A DNA stretch of 47,626 nucleotides from positions 1 through 47,626 of the IMG/VR virus record IMGVR_UViG_3300001848_000368, one strand, 5' to 3'. Position numbers and translations under genes: made by a program. The notes beneath the pieces are model-generated. The model worked only from the letters and a program-made list of their open reading frames with translations, did not search any database and was not told the DNA's origin. Shown here piece after piece: positions 19,347 through 27,615 of this stretch. The stretch is from a virus. Each line of letters begins with the position of its first letter. Positions within the stretch are counted from its first letter, which is position 1.

Positions 19347-21770
19347 TTAAGTCAATTTTGAATTATCTATACTCATTCCAGAATCAGATTTTATAGTGGT
19401 TTCTATTTCTGTACCTTTTATTCCATTATTAATTACTTGATTATGAACAGAAATCTTACCTCTATCTACAGATTTTCCTGTATTTGCCATCATGTTTGAA
19501 GGTTGCATTGTAGCAGCTACAGTCGATTTTGCTGAAGCTTCTCCAACACCTGAACCTCCACCTATTGAAAGACCTCCAAGATTTGCTGATCTTATCCTGT
19601 CTCCTGCTCCTTCTACCATCTCAATCATCCCTTCTGGAATATCAACTCCTGGTATATAATCTAAGAAATTCATTAATCCTCCTATTACAGTTCCCATAAC
19701 AGAAACAATATCAGCAAAAACATCTTTCACCTTATTAACTATAGCCATAATATTTTCAGGTTTAGATAAAAAAGTTATTGCTCTATCAATAAATTTTGAT
19801 ATTCCAGTATTTGCAACTAAATCGGCAAATGATTGTTTAATTTTATCTATAAAACCTGATAGTTTTTCTGATGCTGTTGATGTTACATATTTTTGATAGG
19901 CTTCTTCACTTCCTAATTTATTAATGGCTTCTTGCTCTCTGCCTTGCTGTCTTAATAAATCAACTTTTTCTTGTAAATCTTTTGTATCTTTTGCACCAAA
20001 TTTAGAAAGCATTTCTTGATTTTTTAACATATCAGCCATCTGATCTCTACTCATGCCCATACTACCAGCAAAGGCTTCAGCGGCAATCCTATTCATTTTT
20101 AGAAAATCTGCTGATGTACCTACTTGTTTTGTTATTTCAGACGCTGCACCAGCTATATCATTATTTAAAAATAATTCTCTAGCTTTAGATAAATTTATCT
20201 CTTTACCAGTAAGTAGTTGTGCTTCAAATTCTTTTGATATACTTCCTTCAAAATCTAAGAAAGAATCAGCCATAGAATCAACCTGTTTCAGATCTAAACC
20301 TAACGCTTTTGTAGCTAGTGCGGCATTAGTTATTTTTTGAGGATATTTTGCAAATTCTAATCCTAAAACACCACCCAAACTAGTTAATTCTTTTAATGTT
20401 TTCTGGAATGGGAAAGCTATTCCTGTGACTTTTTGAAAACCAGCAATTTGTTTAGCGACTCCTCCTGCAATATTTTTTACATTTGCTCCAGTAATTGTAC
20501 TTGCTGTTGCTAATCCACCCAATACATCATCTTCAAGACCAGCAAACTCTTTTAATTGATGTAAAGTCTCTAAATTATCATTACTCAACTTGTTATTTAT
20601 TCCAAGTTGTTTAGTCATTAAAAGATGAGTTTCAAAAAGTTTTTGTGAATTAAGACCAGCCTCTCCAGATTTTGTAGCAAAGTTACTAAATTCATTATTT
20701 AATCTTAATGACTCATCAGCACTAAGACCAAGTTCCCTACCCATTTTTTGGATATGGGATTGAGCACCAACTGCAAAATCAACTAAGCCAGCAAATCCAT
20801 CCATTATACCGGCTATAAGGCCACCAACCATTGGGATTTGGCTAACTAGTCCTGATACATGTGATGTTAAATCGCTAATTGCTGAGGTAGAATGCTCACT
20901 CATGCCTTTTACAGCACTTCCTGTTTTAGCAAAAGCACCTCCTATTTTATCAAATGCGGCTGATGTGGCTTTCCAAGCAGCAGCAAATACTAATGGATCT
21001 TTAAGTATTTCTCCTAAAGCTCCCATACTAGCTCTACCTAAAGCTTTTAATTTATCTCCAAATGTAAATTTCTTACCCTCCTCATTTAATTTTCTAGCAC
21101 TCTCAACCATATCCTCTTGGAAACTCTCTCCTACTCCAATTTTATCTGCTAAAAATTTAAAAGCTGCTCCTGTAAAACCTACTTCTTTTCTGAGTTTCTT
21201 TTCAAAATCTAATTGCCCTTCCTGTTTACTGATGATTTCATTATTTAGTTCGTCAGTCTTTAGTGCCTGTGCGTATGCTAATTGATCAATATTTAATAAA
21301 GATTCTTCTTGCTGCAATCTTTTTTCTGCAGCAGCAATCATATTCTCAAAATGTTTTATTTGGCCAACTGCACCGGTTTTTTGAGCTCTTAATAAATCTT
21401 TTTCTGTTTGATCTCTTTTTTGTAACGCATCTAAATAGCTTTTTGTAGATTGTTTTTGGCTATCTGAGAGATTTTTTTCAAGATCAGCTATCTTTTTAGA
21501 ATTTAGATATTGATCTTCTTTAGTAGTTTTAATTTGTTTTTCAATCTCTTTTATATTAATACTAGATCTAGTTATAGAAGCTAATTTAGCTTCCATTTTA
21601 TCATAAGTTTTTAGTGTCTTATCTAGATCTCTTACGGAGTCTTTTAATATATCTCTATAATCACCCTGAAGTTTTAATACGGCTTTTAACGCCTCTAATT
21701 GATCTTTAGCCTGTTTTTGGCTTTGGCTAGATCCTTGATTACCTCCTGGTGGTGTAGGTGTTGCTGCCAT
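19347..21770 (-). CDS. Tail tape measure protein
   Basis: The 807-aa protein determines tail length and is expelled before DNA. The N-terminal 200 residues are strongly coiled-coil (Lys/Glu/Gln/Leu-rich heptads). The middle is hydrophobic and Gly/Ala-rich (about 240-340, for example GGLIAGIMDGFAGLVDFAVG), typical of segments that enter the membrane. A further hydrophobic helix pair occurs near 680-710, and the tail is Gly/Ser-rich. It follows the gp26-like and 85-aa genes, the classical position. It is longer than T4 gp29 (590 aa), suggesting a longer tail (about 120 nm if 0.15 nm per residue). An ATATTTAT element lies 17 nt upstream. Confidence 0.85.
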   Translation of the reverse strand: MAATPTPPGGNQGSSQSQKQAKDQLEALKAVLKLQGDYRDILKDSVRDLDKTLKTYDKMEAKLASITRSSINIKEIEKQIKTTKEDQYLNSKKIADLEKNLSDSQKQSTKSYLDALQKRDQTEKDLLRAQKTGAVGQIKHFENMIAAAEKRLQQEESLLNIDQLAYAQALKTDELNNEIISKQEGQLDFEKKLRKEVGFTGAAFKFLADKIGVGESFQEDMVESARKLNEEGKKFTFGDKLKALGRASMGALGEILKDPLVFAAAWKATSAAFDKIGGAFAKTGSAVKGMSEHSTSAISDLTSHVSGLVSQIPMVGGLIAGIMDGFAGLVDFAVGAQSHIQKMGRELGLSADESLRLNNEFSNFATKSGEAGLNSQKLFETHLLMTKQLGINNKLSNDNLETLHQLKEFAGLEDDVLGGLATASTITGANVKNIAGGVAKQIAGFQKVTGIAFPFQKTLKELTSLGGVLGLEFAKYPQKITNAALATKALGLDLKQVDSMADSFLDFEGSISKEFEAQLLTGKEINLSKARELFLNNDIAGAASEITKQVGTSADFLKMNRIAAEAFAGSMGMSRDQMADMLKNQEMLSKFGAKDTKDLQEKVDLLRQQGREQEAINKLGSEEAYQKYVTSTASEKLSGFIDKIKQSFADLVANTGISKFIDRAITFLSKPENIMAIVNKVKDVFADIVSVMGTVIGGLMNFLDYIPGVDIPEGMIEMVEGAGDRIRSANLGGLSIGGGSGVGEASAKSTVAATMQPSNMMANTGKSVDRGKISVHNQVINNGIKGTEIETTIKSDSGMSIDNSKLT

Positions 21771-21787
21771 GTATACTATTTATACAA

Positions 21788-21795
21788 ATAAATAT
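21788..21795 (-). promoter_or_regulatory. ATATTTAT element upstream of the tape measure gene
   Basis: Exact octamer followed by T, 17 nt before the ATG at 21770, in the gap after the 85-aa gene. Confidence 0.5.
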
Positions 21796-21804
21796 GCTTA
21801 ATTA

Positions 21805-22062
21805 CTATTTCTTTGATTTTACTTGAGAAACAAATGGTTTGTCCTGACTTAATTTATTTACATGGTCTGGTATATTGAATTTCTTAGGATCTGAGTTCTC
21901 TGTTATCTTCTTATTTTGCTCATTTCTTAATTCATCTACCTTTTCAAGATATTCTTTAATTTTCTTTAAATTAAATTTTCTTTTAGGTATATCCATATTC
22001 CAAACCTCAGAATAAGTGAACCCACCACCACCATGGTAAGTGAGTTCAAAAACTTCTGTCAT
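21805..22062 (-). CDS. Tail assembly chaperone-like protein, 85 aa, possibly made by frameshift
   Basis: The 85-residue ORF begins with an FELTYHGGGGFTYSEVWNM segment, then a helix rich in Lys/Arg/Leu and a polar tail. It sits between the gp26-like gene and the tape measure, where long-tailed phages carry paired tail-assembly chaperone ORFs. It starts 10 nt after the stop of the upstream gene, but its reading frame stays open back through that stop, so a +1 slip at CCC GGG (22085-22090) would make an extended fusion protein. No Shine-Dalgarno precedes its own ATG. Either a separate gene or the frameshifted tail of the upstream gene is possible. Confidence 0.65.
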   Translation of the reverse strand: MTEVFELTYHGGGGFTYSEVWNMDIPKRKFNLKKIKEYLEKVDELRNEQNKKITENSDPKKFNIPDHVNKLSQDKPFVSQVKSKK

Positions 22063-22072
22063 AAATGCGGCT

Positions 22073-22843
22073 CTATACTCCGCTCCCGGGAAAGAAAAAG
22101 TCCACGGTCATTGGTAGATCCATTTCCACTTCTTGACCATCTTTAGTTGTGAAGTTGATTGTCATATCCACATCTGGATTGACTGTTGCTATAAATTTTC
22201 TTAATTCAATTGCATCTCTAGAAAGTAAATATCCTTGATCAATAAAATCTCTTACAGTTTTTACAGAATATTCACCATTAATAGAAATGATTTGGTGTTT
22301 TAATCTTGTGGTTACTAAACCAGCGTCTTGACCAACCATCTTCTTCATACCTTTAATCTCTTCATCAATCTTTTTATCATCTCCTACTGTTAGTAATTTA
22401 AATGTAACCACATTTTTTGAATAAGGTAGAGTAAACTCAAATTCATTTTTTCCAGTGAATTTAGAAAAATCTACTGTTTTATACTTTAAATCTTGAAGAT
22501 CTATTGTAATAGTCTCTTCCTCATCATTATTACTTGGATTTTTATACTTAAATGTATAATCTTTTCCATACGCTAATATTCTAGCGGCAATTAAAAGACC
22601 ATTTCTATCTCCAATTATTAGATCTTCATAAGGAACATCTGATTTGATTAGAGATTTTAACATTCTTTCTATTGCAACACCTTGACGAAGTAAATTAACA
22701 TTTGTAAGGATGTCTTCCTCTTTTGCTGTCATATACTTCATTTCAATTTTACCACTTGATAGTGGACTTGCTTTATCATAAATCTTACCTTGAGAAGGTA
22801 GATCTATTTGTTCTGTTGGAACCGTAAACTTTTGTTCTGCCAT
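22073..22843 (-). CDS. T4 gp26-like baseplate hub assembly protein
   Basis: The 256-aa protein matches the family of T4 baseplate proteins typified by gp26 (PF12322): LPSQGKIYDK near the start, EMKYMTAKEEDILTN (about 34-48), an IERMLKSLI helix and a RDGLL-like NGLLIAARILAYG segment, ending in MTVDFFFPG. Proteins of this type act in hub assembly or as tail chaperones. It follows the tube gene after a strong terminator and has its own ATATTTAT element 18 nt upstream. The stop lies shortly after a possible slippery CCC GGG. It is somewhat longer than T4 gp26 (208 aa). Confidence 0.75.
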   Translation of the reverse strand: MAEQKFTVPTEQIDLPSQGKIYDKASPLSSGKIEMKYMTAKEEDILTNVNLLRQGVAIERMLKSLIKSDVPYEDLIIGDRNGLLIAARILAYGKDYTFKYKNPSNNDEEETITIDLQDLKYKTVDFSKFTGKNEFEFTLPYSKNVVTFKLLTVGDDKKIDEEIKGMKKMVGQDAGLVTTRLKHQIISINGEYSVKTVRDFIDQGYLLSRDAIELRKFIATVNPDVDMTINFTTKDGQEVEMDLPMTVDFFFPGSGV

Positions 22844-22861
22844 AAATTATTTCTTTTATAT

Positions 22862-22869
22862 ATAAATAT
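22862..22869 (-). promoter_or_regulatory. ATATTTAT element between the tube terminator and the gp26-like gene
   Basis: Exact octamer followed by A, 18 nt before the ATG at 22843 and 30 nt beyond the tube-gene terminator. The terminator-element-gene order supports promoter function. Confidence 0.6.
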
Positions 22870-22891
22870 ACAACATTAAAGTTTCTAAAAT

Positions 22892-22915
22892 AAAAAAACC
22901 TTCCAAGTGGAAGGC
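22892..22915 (-). terminator. Intrinsic terminator after the tail tube gene
   Basis: In sense, a perfect 6-bp stem CCTTCC/GGAAGG with a 4-nt loop (22899-22914) is followed by TTTTTTTA. It lies 28 nt after the tube stop codon. Confidence 0.88.
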
Positions 22916-22942
22916 TTTATTTTTAATTTTTTTATATTTCTA

Positions 22943-23428
22943 CTAGTAGTTCAAAATACAGTAATCCATTCCGATTGACATTGTCAATTCTGTAGGATCT
23001 GCACTTGACCAATCGTAAGATCCGAAAGCGGCTTCTTTAATGAATGCTCCTTTGATAATCCACTCTGATACAACGTCACCTACTGGACCAATGATTGATA
23101 GATTCAAATCTTTCTTATAGAAATCAGAGTATCCATCTCTACCTGTTACAGATTCGTGGTGTAAACGTACCCACTCCATTACTGCTTGTTGACCTGAGGG
23201 AGATATTGGATTATAAAGAGAAAGGCTCATGTCTTTCCATTCTGCCTTGCCTTTTAGCTTACGATACACATTCATGTGTTCAATCTTGATCTCATTCAAA
23301 GTGATACCTGGGGCATCAGCTTTTTTAATCAAGTAAGATGGTATACCGTCTATATACATAATGAACCTGTTATTAGTTGTGGGTTCAAATGCTGTAAACA
23401 TTATTTCATTAGGGTCCAATACTGGCAT
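22943..23428 (-). CDS. Tail tube protein, T4 gp19-like
   Basis: It forms the inner tube of the contractile tail. The 161-aa length is almost the same as T4 gp19 (163 aa). Recognisable features are an N-terminal NNRFIMYIDG strand, ADAPGITLNEIKIEH leading into MNVYRKLKG, the WKDMSLSLYNP strand, a MEWVRLHHESVTGRDGYSD loop region, and the closing ELTMSIGMDYCIL strand, matching the pattern of the tube fold. It follows sheath and the acidic protein, and is insulated by an ATATTTAT element before it and an intrinsic terminator after it, fitting high late expression. Confidence 0.9.
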   Translation of the reverse strand: MPVLDPNEIMFTAFEPTTNNRFIMYIDGIPSYLIKKADAPGITLNEIKIEHMNVYRKLKGKAEWKDMSLSLYNPISPSGQQAVMEWVRLHHESVTGRDGYSDFYKKDLNLSIIGPVGDVVSEWIIKGAFIKEAAFGSYDWSSADPTELTMSIGMDYCILNY

Positions 23429-23450
23429 GTTATATTAATTTAATTCTTTT

Positions 23451-23458
23451 ATAAATAT
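23451..23458 (-). promoter_or_regulatory. ATATTTAT element upstream of the tail tube gene
   Basis: Exact octamer followed by A, 22 nt before the ATG at 23428. Confidence 0.55.
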
Positions 23459-23467
23459 TGTGTTTTA

Positions 23468-23911
23468 TTATTCTTCATCATCTTCTTCCTCTTCCTCATC
23501 ATCCTCTTCATCATCTTCTTCTTTACTTTCATCTTTCATAGACTTTTTAGCTTCGTCCTTCATTGGTTTTTTAGCCTCATCTTTTACAGGTTTCTTAGCC
23601 TCATCTTCCTCTTCTTTTTTACCTTCATCTTCTTCGCCTTCCTCTTCTTCTTTTTTACCAGTTAAAAGCTTCATTGCCTCTTCTAATGCAGCTAATCTTT
23701 CTTCTACTGTTTTTTCTTCTTTTTCTTCAGTGGATTTAGCTTTTGGAGCGCTAGAAGTTTTAGGCGCAGATGAAGTAGAATAGCTTTTCTCTTTTACTGT
23801 GGTTGCACCAGGCATTCCAAAGTTTGCTGCTTCTTTAATCATTAACTGCTTTTTTACACTCTCGTATAAGTGAGCAGGTACTTTAATTCTTATTCTTGTA
23901 TTATCATTCAT
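23468..23911 (-). CDS. Acidic low-complexity protein between sheath and tube, 147 aa
   Basis: The first 30 residues are ordered-looking (RIRIKVPAHLYESVKKQL, then a Lys/Ala helix), followed by a Ser/Lys/Pro linker and a short helix ERLAALEEAMKLLTG. The rest is extremely charged: four near-copies of an 8-residue unit (DEAKKP[VM]K, degrading to DESKEED) and a final run of Asp and Glu. No known domain. Its placement between the sheath and tube genes, which are adjacent in T4, suggests a tail-assembly factor, perhaps a chaperone or a scaffold-like polyanion, but this is inference. The opposite strand is open only because GAA/GAT repeats read as Ser codons. Confidence 0.75.
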   Translation of the reverse strand: MNDNTRIRIKVPAHLYESVKKQLMIKEAANFGMPGATTVKEKSYSTSSAPKTSSAPKAKSTEEKEEKTVEERLAALEEAMKLLTGKKEEEEGEEDEGKKEEEDEAKKPVKDEAKKPMKDEAKKSMKDESKEEDDEEDDEEEEEDDEE

Positions 23912-23937
23912 AGTTTTTGTTTTCTATCGTTTAGTTA

Positions 23938-26034
23938 TTATGCTCCAAATGATGCTCCAGTTGGCAAGATGTTGAAATCTAATTGAATAAATTCAGCAGT
24001 TCTTGTTGGTTGTAAGTAGATAGATCCAACTAATTGGTTTCTATCAATTACATCAGGAGTATTATTTGTTTCGTCCATTACCACTTGGAAAGCGTATAGA
24101 CCTTGCTTTTGTTGTACAAATTCCAAATAAGGATTAACTTGATTTAAGAACTTATTACGAGTGATTGTTGTATTAGGTTCAAATACTAATGTCTCAGAAA
24201 TTTGTTTAATATATCTCTTAAGAGAAATTAATAATCTTCTAACATTTACTCTATCCAAAGCAGATGCTTTAGCTTGCAATGTTTTTTGACCATAGATCAC
24301 TGTACCAACTCCTGGGAATGTTGCAATAGGATTTACTTTTCCTGTATACAAGAAGTTTCTATCTGTTACGCTTAATCTTCTTTCTGGTTGTAATACTGTT
24401 GACATACCACCTCTATTAAGACCTGCAGGCGCAAACCATTCAGCAGAGATTTTATCATTATATTCATAGATAGCAGGAACTAAAGTTGAAGGTGGAACAA
24501 AGTTTAATTTTCCAGTTTCACGACTTCTAACCTGTACCCATGGCCAGTATGTTGCAGCATATGAATTATCATATGATGTTGCTTGTGTTGTTGTTTCAGT
24601 CATAGATGCGCCATATCCAACCATATCTACTACTGAGATATTATCTCCTCTTGTTTGTGATAATAATATCAAAGAGTTGATTGTTGCGGGAGCATTTTGA
24701 TTTGTAAGACCAGGAGCAAATATTACATTAAAATCATAAGCATCTTGGTTGCCCAATAAACTGATTGCTTGTGAATAATCTGCGCCATAAACACCTTGAA
24801 TATTTGTTATAGGTAAGCTATAATCAGCAGTTATTGAAGGAATATCAGTAAACATATTTAATGGAGCTTGTCCATAAGTTCCCCAAATATCTCCTAATGC
24901 GCCATTGAATGCACCATCAAATGGTCCAGTACCAACTTGTGGAATTGATGCAGTATATTGAGATTGTACTTGTCCTGCTGGATTAAAGTAATTTGGAGTC
25001 GGTTTATATACTTCACTAACTCTTACATATCTTGACTTATTAGCATAAGATCCAGAATATTGTAAGTATGTATTTCCAAACTCATCAACTGAAACAGTTT
25101 TTGTTTGATCTCCAATTATATATCCAATATAATTATTTTGATTTGGATCTAAAGACATATTATTCCATGTCTCAAGAACAGTTTTACTGTTATTATAGTC
25201 ATCACCTCTTCTGATAACTAAACTGAATGTACCAGTTGCAGTATCAGCCGCTGTAATTTCCCAACGAATATTAGAAGATGAACCAGAAGCTAATAATCCA
25301 GTTACTGATCCTTGGTAATAATTATTCATTACATTACCAACGCTAAGTGTTTCTAATTCAAATGCATAATCAGGATCTACTCCACCTGAGAAGTTTACAG
25401 CTCCATCATAGTCATATGTCCAAGTATCACCAATTACTCCCATTTGAGTGGCAGTAAATGTTATACTATTAGTTCCTGAGATTGCTGCTGTTAATCCAAC
25501 AATACTTGAAACACTATTAACTTTATTGATAATATTATATATTGTAGCTAAATCACTGGTTCCTACTTGTACATAGTAATCAGGATCTACATCAGGTTGC
25601 AATGTAGTAACTGTATTAAATGAATATATTGTTCCTGCTCCTAATTGTACATCAAAATAATCACCATCAGTCAAAGGTAATTCAGAAAGCTCTGCAGTAT
25701 AAGTAGATCTAGCTCCTACATTTGATATTCCTGAGGTTGCATGGGTATAAGAACCAGAAGCAACTCTAGTTACTAAAAGAGAATTTCCACCTTGTTCAAA
25801 ATAATTTAAAGCGGCCATACTAGTTAAATACTCATAAGTAGTGCCACCTGAAATAAATGAAGCTCCAAATACAGCTTTGTATTCAGAATATGATGTGATA
25901 TAGGTTGGAATGTTTACTGGTCCAGTTACTGTTGGTCCGATAAGGGCAGCTCCTGCTGCGAGTGGTCCTTGGGTTATTTGACTCAGGTCATTTTCATTCA
26001 AAAATACACCGGGTGATATTAATGTTTCAGCCAT
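23938..26034 (-). CDS. Contractile tail sheath protein, T4 gp18-like
   Basis: The outer sheath that contracts to drive the tube through the envelope. The 698-aa protein (T4 gp18 is 659 aa) starts with SPGVFLNENDLSQITQGP and AALIGPTVTGPVNIPTYITS, the conserved N-terminal sheath pattern, and includes SYSEYKAVFGA. The C-terminal third shows the sheath core: AATYWPWVQVRSRETGK, NDKISAEWFAPAG, NPIATFPGVGTVIYGQKT, RVNVRRLLISLKRYI and QFNxx-like ending QLDFNILPTGASFG. The middle (about 100-350) is a larger, variable surface insertion rich in Ser/Thr/Gly. An ATATTTAT element lies 35 nt upstream. Confidence 0.96.
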   Translation of the reverse strand: MAETLISPGVFLNENDLSQITQGPLAAGAALIGPTVTGPVNIPTYITSYSEYKAVFGASFISGGTTYEYLTSMAALNYFEQGGNSLLVTRVASGSYTHATSGISNVGARSTYTAELSELPLTDGDYFDVQLGAGTIYSFNTVTTLQPDVDPDYYVQVGTSDLATIYNIINKVNSVSSIVGLTAAISGTNSITFTATQMGVIGDTWTYDYDGAVNFSGGVDPDYAFELETLSVGNVMNNYYQGSVTGLLASGSSSNIRWEITAADTATGTFSLVIRRGDDYNNSKTVLETWNNMSLDPNQNNYIGYIIGDQTKTVSVDEFGNTYLQYSGSYANKSRYVRVSEVYKPTPNYFNPAGQVQSQYTASIPQVGTGPFDGAFNGALGDIWGTYGQAPLNMFTDIPSITADYSLPITNIQGVYGADYSQAISLLGNQDAYDFNVIFAPGLTNQNAPATINSLILLSQTRGDNISVVDMVGYGASMTETTTQATSYDNSYAATYWPWVQVRSRETGKLNFVPPSTLVPAIYEYNDKISAEWFAPAGLNRGGMSTVLQPERRLSVTDRNFLYTGKVNPIATFPGVGTVIYGQKTLQAKASALDRVNVRRLLISLKRYIKQISETLVFEPNTTITRNKFLNQVNPYLEFVQQKQGLYAFQVVMDETNNTPDVIDRNQLVGSIYLQPTRTAEFIQLDFNILPTGASFGA

Positions 26035-26069
26035 GTTTTTTATATTAATTTATTGTTTTGGATCTGATA

Positions 26070-26077
26070 ATAAATAT
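26070..26077 (-). promoter_or_regulatory. ATATTTAT element upstream of the sheath gene
   Basis: Exact octamer followed by T, 35 nt before the ATG at 26034. Confidence 0.5.
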
Positions 26078-26098
26078 CGCCACTTTGGTCAAAAAATT

Positions 26099-26335
26099 TT
26101 AATTAAATTCCCCAGTTTCAATATTTATTGTAACATCTCCGTATTTAGTTTTTAAATCTTGAAAGAGACTAACTTCTTGTTTTTTTACTTCAAAAATTCT
26201 ACTTTTTTGCAACTCTATTTCATTTTCTAGTATAATCTTATTATAAGATAACTCTCCTAAAATAGATGCAATTTCAATACTTGTTTGTTTAATAGTATTA
26301 ATTCTTGATAATTCTTCTTCTGTAATTTTTCCCAT
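26099..26335 (-). CDS. Small coiled-coil protein, 78 aa
   Basis: A 78-residue, mostly helical protein: regular Leu/Ile heptads from about residue 8 to 65 predict a long coiled coil, ending with a short beta-like DVTINIETGEFN tail. No family is assigned. It lies between the 99-aa membrane protein gene and the sheath gene, and an ATATTTAT element lies 25 nt upstream. Small helical proteins of this kind are common among phage virion genes, and a structural or chaperone role is possible. Confidence 0.65.
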   Translation of the reverse strand: MGKITEEELSRINTIKQTSIEIASILGELSYNKIILENEIELQKSRIFEVKKQEVSLFQDLKTKYGDVTINIETGEFN

Positions 26336-26360
26336 AACGGTTTTAATTTGTAACTTTTAT

Positions 26361-26368
26361 ATAAATAT
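26361..26368 (-). promoter_or_regulatory. ATATTTAT element upstream of the 78-aa gene
   Basis: Exact octamer followed by A, 25 nt before the ATG at 26335. Confidence 0.5.
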
Positions 26369-26391
26369 TAGATAAATTATGTAATATAAAA

Positions 26392-26691
26392 CTATTTAGT
26401 CTTATTTGCATCCATTTTTTTTGTTTGTTGATTATCAACATTTTTTTTCTTGTGATATTTTCTTTTTTTTGGTGGTTTATTAGTATTAACAAACTCTTGT
26501 GGTTTTATCACTTCTATTGATTCAACAAAATCAGGAAGTTCTATTTCAGTAACAGGTGATTCTAATTTTACATCATCTGGTTGAACTATTTCAGATACTT
26601 GTTCTTTTTTGATTTGATTTACTTTTGGATAAAATTTAATAATAGCAATTGCTACTACTGTTACTACTAGGATTGCGATAATAATTGACAT
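26392..26691 (-). CDS. Small N-terminally anchored membrane protein, 99 aa
   Basis: Residues about 2-21 (IIIAILVVTVVAIAIIKFY) form one strong transmembrane segment right at the N-terminus with no cleavage site. It is followed by an acidic Pro/Val/Glu-rich middle (30-70) and a very basic C-terminus (KKRKYHKKK then Lys/Gln/Asn). No function is recognised. It may be a phage inner-membrane protein used in lysis or host modification. It lies between the glycine-rich adhesin genes and the tail genes and has its own ATATTTAT element 17 nt upstream, so it is probably expressed separately. Confidence 0.65.
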   Translation of the reverse strand: MSIIIAILVVTVVAIAIIKFYPKVNQIKKEQVSEIVQPDDVKLESPVTEIELPDFVESIEVIKPQEFVNTNKPPKKRKYHKKKNVDNQQTKKMDANKTK

Positions 26692-26708
26692 AATTTTTGT
26701 GTTTATTT

Positions 26709-26716
26709 ATAAATAT
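26709..26716 (-). promoter_or_regulatory. ATATTTAT element upstream of the 99-aa gene
   Basis: Exact octamer followed by A, 17 nt before the ATG at 26691. Confidence 0.5.
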
Positions 26717-26744
26717 ATAGAAATAAAGAAAAAGTACTTTATTT

Positions 26745-27611
26745 TTAAAAAGTTGCTATAATAACAAGACCGTCTCCTCCTTTGCCACCTACACCTCCTG
26801 TTCCGTTATAAGCAGCACCTCCACCTCCACCACCTGATCCAAATGCTCCATCTCCTCCTTTACCTCCATTTCCAGCATTTTGATTAAATGATCCTCCTCC
26901 ACTACCTCCAGTTGAAAAGAAAGGTTTCCATGAAATATAACTTTGTCCTGCTATAGCAGTTCCTGTTGTAACAGCTGCTGATTGTAGTAATGGGCTAAAT
27001 GTGGTCGCTAGTATAGCATTTGCTATTACACCTGTCGATGAGTTAGCATTTCCTCCATTTGATCCAACACTTGTTATTGTACTAGTTAGTGGAGTTACAT
27101 CAACTGCTCCAGCAGATGCTAAACCTGCTGTTGATATAAAGGTTCCTAAGCTTAATAATCCAGCGGCTGTTGCAGTTGCTGCTGTTTCACCTGTATTAGT
27201 TGCTGTACCTGCAGCAGCTGCTGTTCCTGAAGTGCATACTAAATTCATAACTGTTGCTGAACTCGCTACTATAGATACAAAACTTCTATTACCTCCACTA
27301 CTCTGACCCGCGCCTGCTGCTCCTCCTGCTCCTCCGGGTCCTGGTTGAATATATAAAATATCAGGTAGAACGTTAGCAGGAAATAAAGCTCTTGTTACTG
27401 CTCCACTTGTACCTCCTCCACCGCCTACATATGATGAAGCTCCACCAGTTCCACTTTGTCCTCCACTACCACCAGCTCCTCCACCAATACACATCATCCA
27501 AATAAAATTACATTTTCTTGGTTTTTGCCATGTTTGCCAAGCTGTTGTACCATTAGCATAGAATGTCCATACGTTATCTGATTGACCTGGTATATGTGAT
27601 ATATCTAGCAT
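26745..27611 (-). CDS. Glycine-rich adhesin-like protein, copy 3 of 3
   Basis: A 288-aa protein whose N-terminal strand region (WTFYANGTTAWQTWQKPRK, then a CIGGGAGGSGG motif) and Gly-rich tracts match the glycine-rich domain found in phage receptor-binding tips. Gly-rich segments at about 55-95 and 235-280 end in GGKGGDGLVIIATF. Such domains probably form polyglycine-II bundles whose loops contact receptors, as in the T-even gp38 adhesins. It is the last of three tandem paralogues and differs from the others mainly in the central Ala/Thr-rich section. The gap to copy 2 is 4 nt. Confidence 0.8.
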   Translation of the reverse strand: MLDISHIPGQSDNVWTFYANGTTAWQTWQKPRKCNFIWMMCIGGGAGGSGGQSGTGGASSYVGGGGGTSGAVTRALFPANVLPDILYIQPGPGGAGGAAGAGQSSGGNRSFVSIVASSATVMNLVCTSGTAAAAGTATNTGETAATATAAGLLSLGTFISTAGLASAGAVDVTPLTSTITSVGSNGGNANSSTGVIANAILATTFSPLLQSAAVTTGTAIAGQSYISWKPFFSTGGSGGGSFNQNAGNGGKGGDGAFGSGGGGGGAAYNGTGGVGGKGGDGLVIIATF

Positions 27612-27615
27612 ATTA

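Noticed and set aside
23460-23783. Plus-strand frame starting with a run of serines.
   Set aside because: It is the complement of the Glu/Asp repeats of the acidic protein (GAA/GAT read as TTC/ATC and serine codons). It is a composition shadow.
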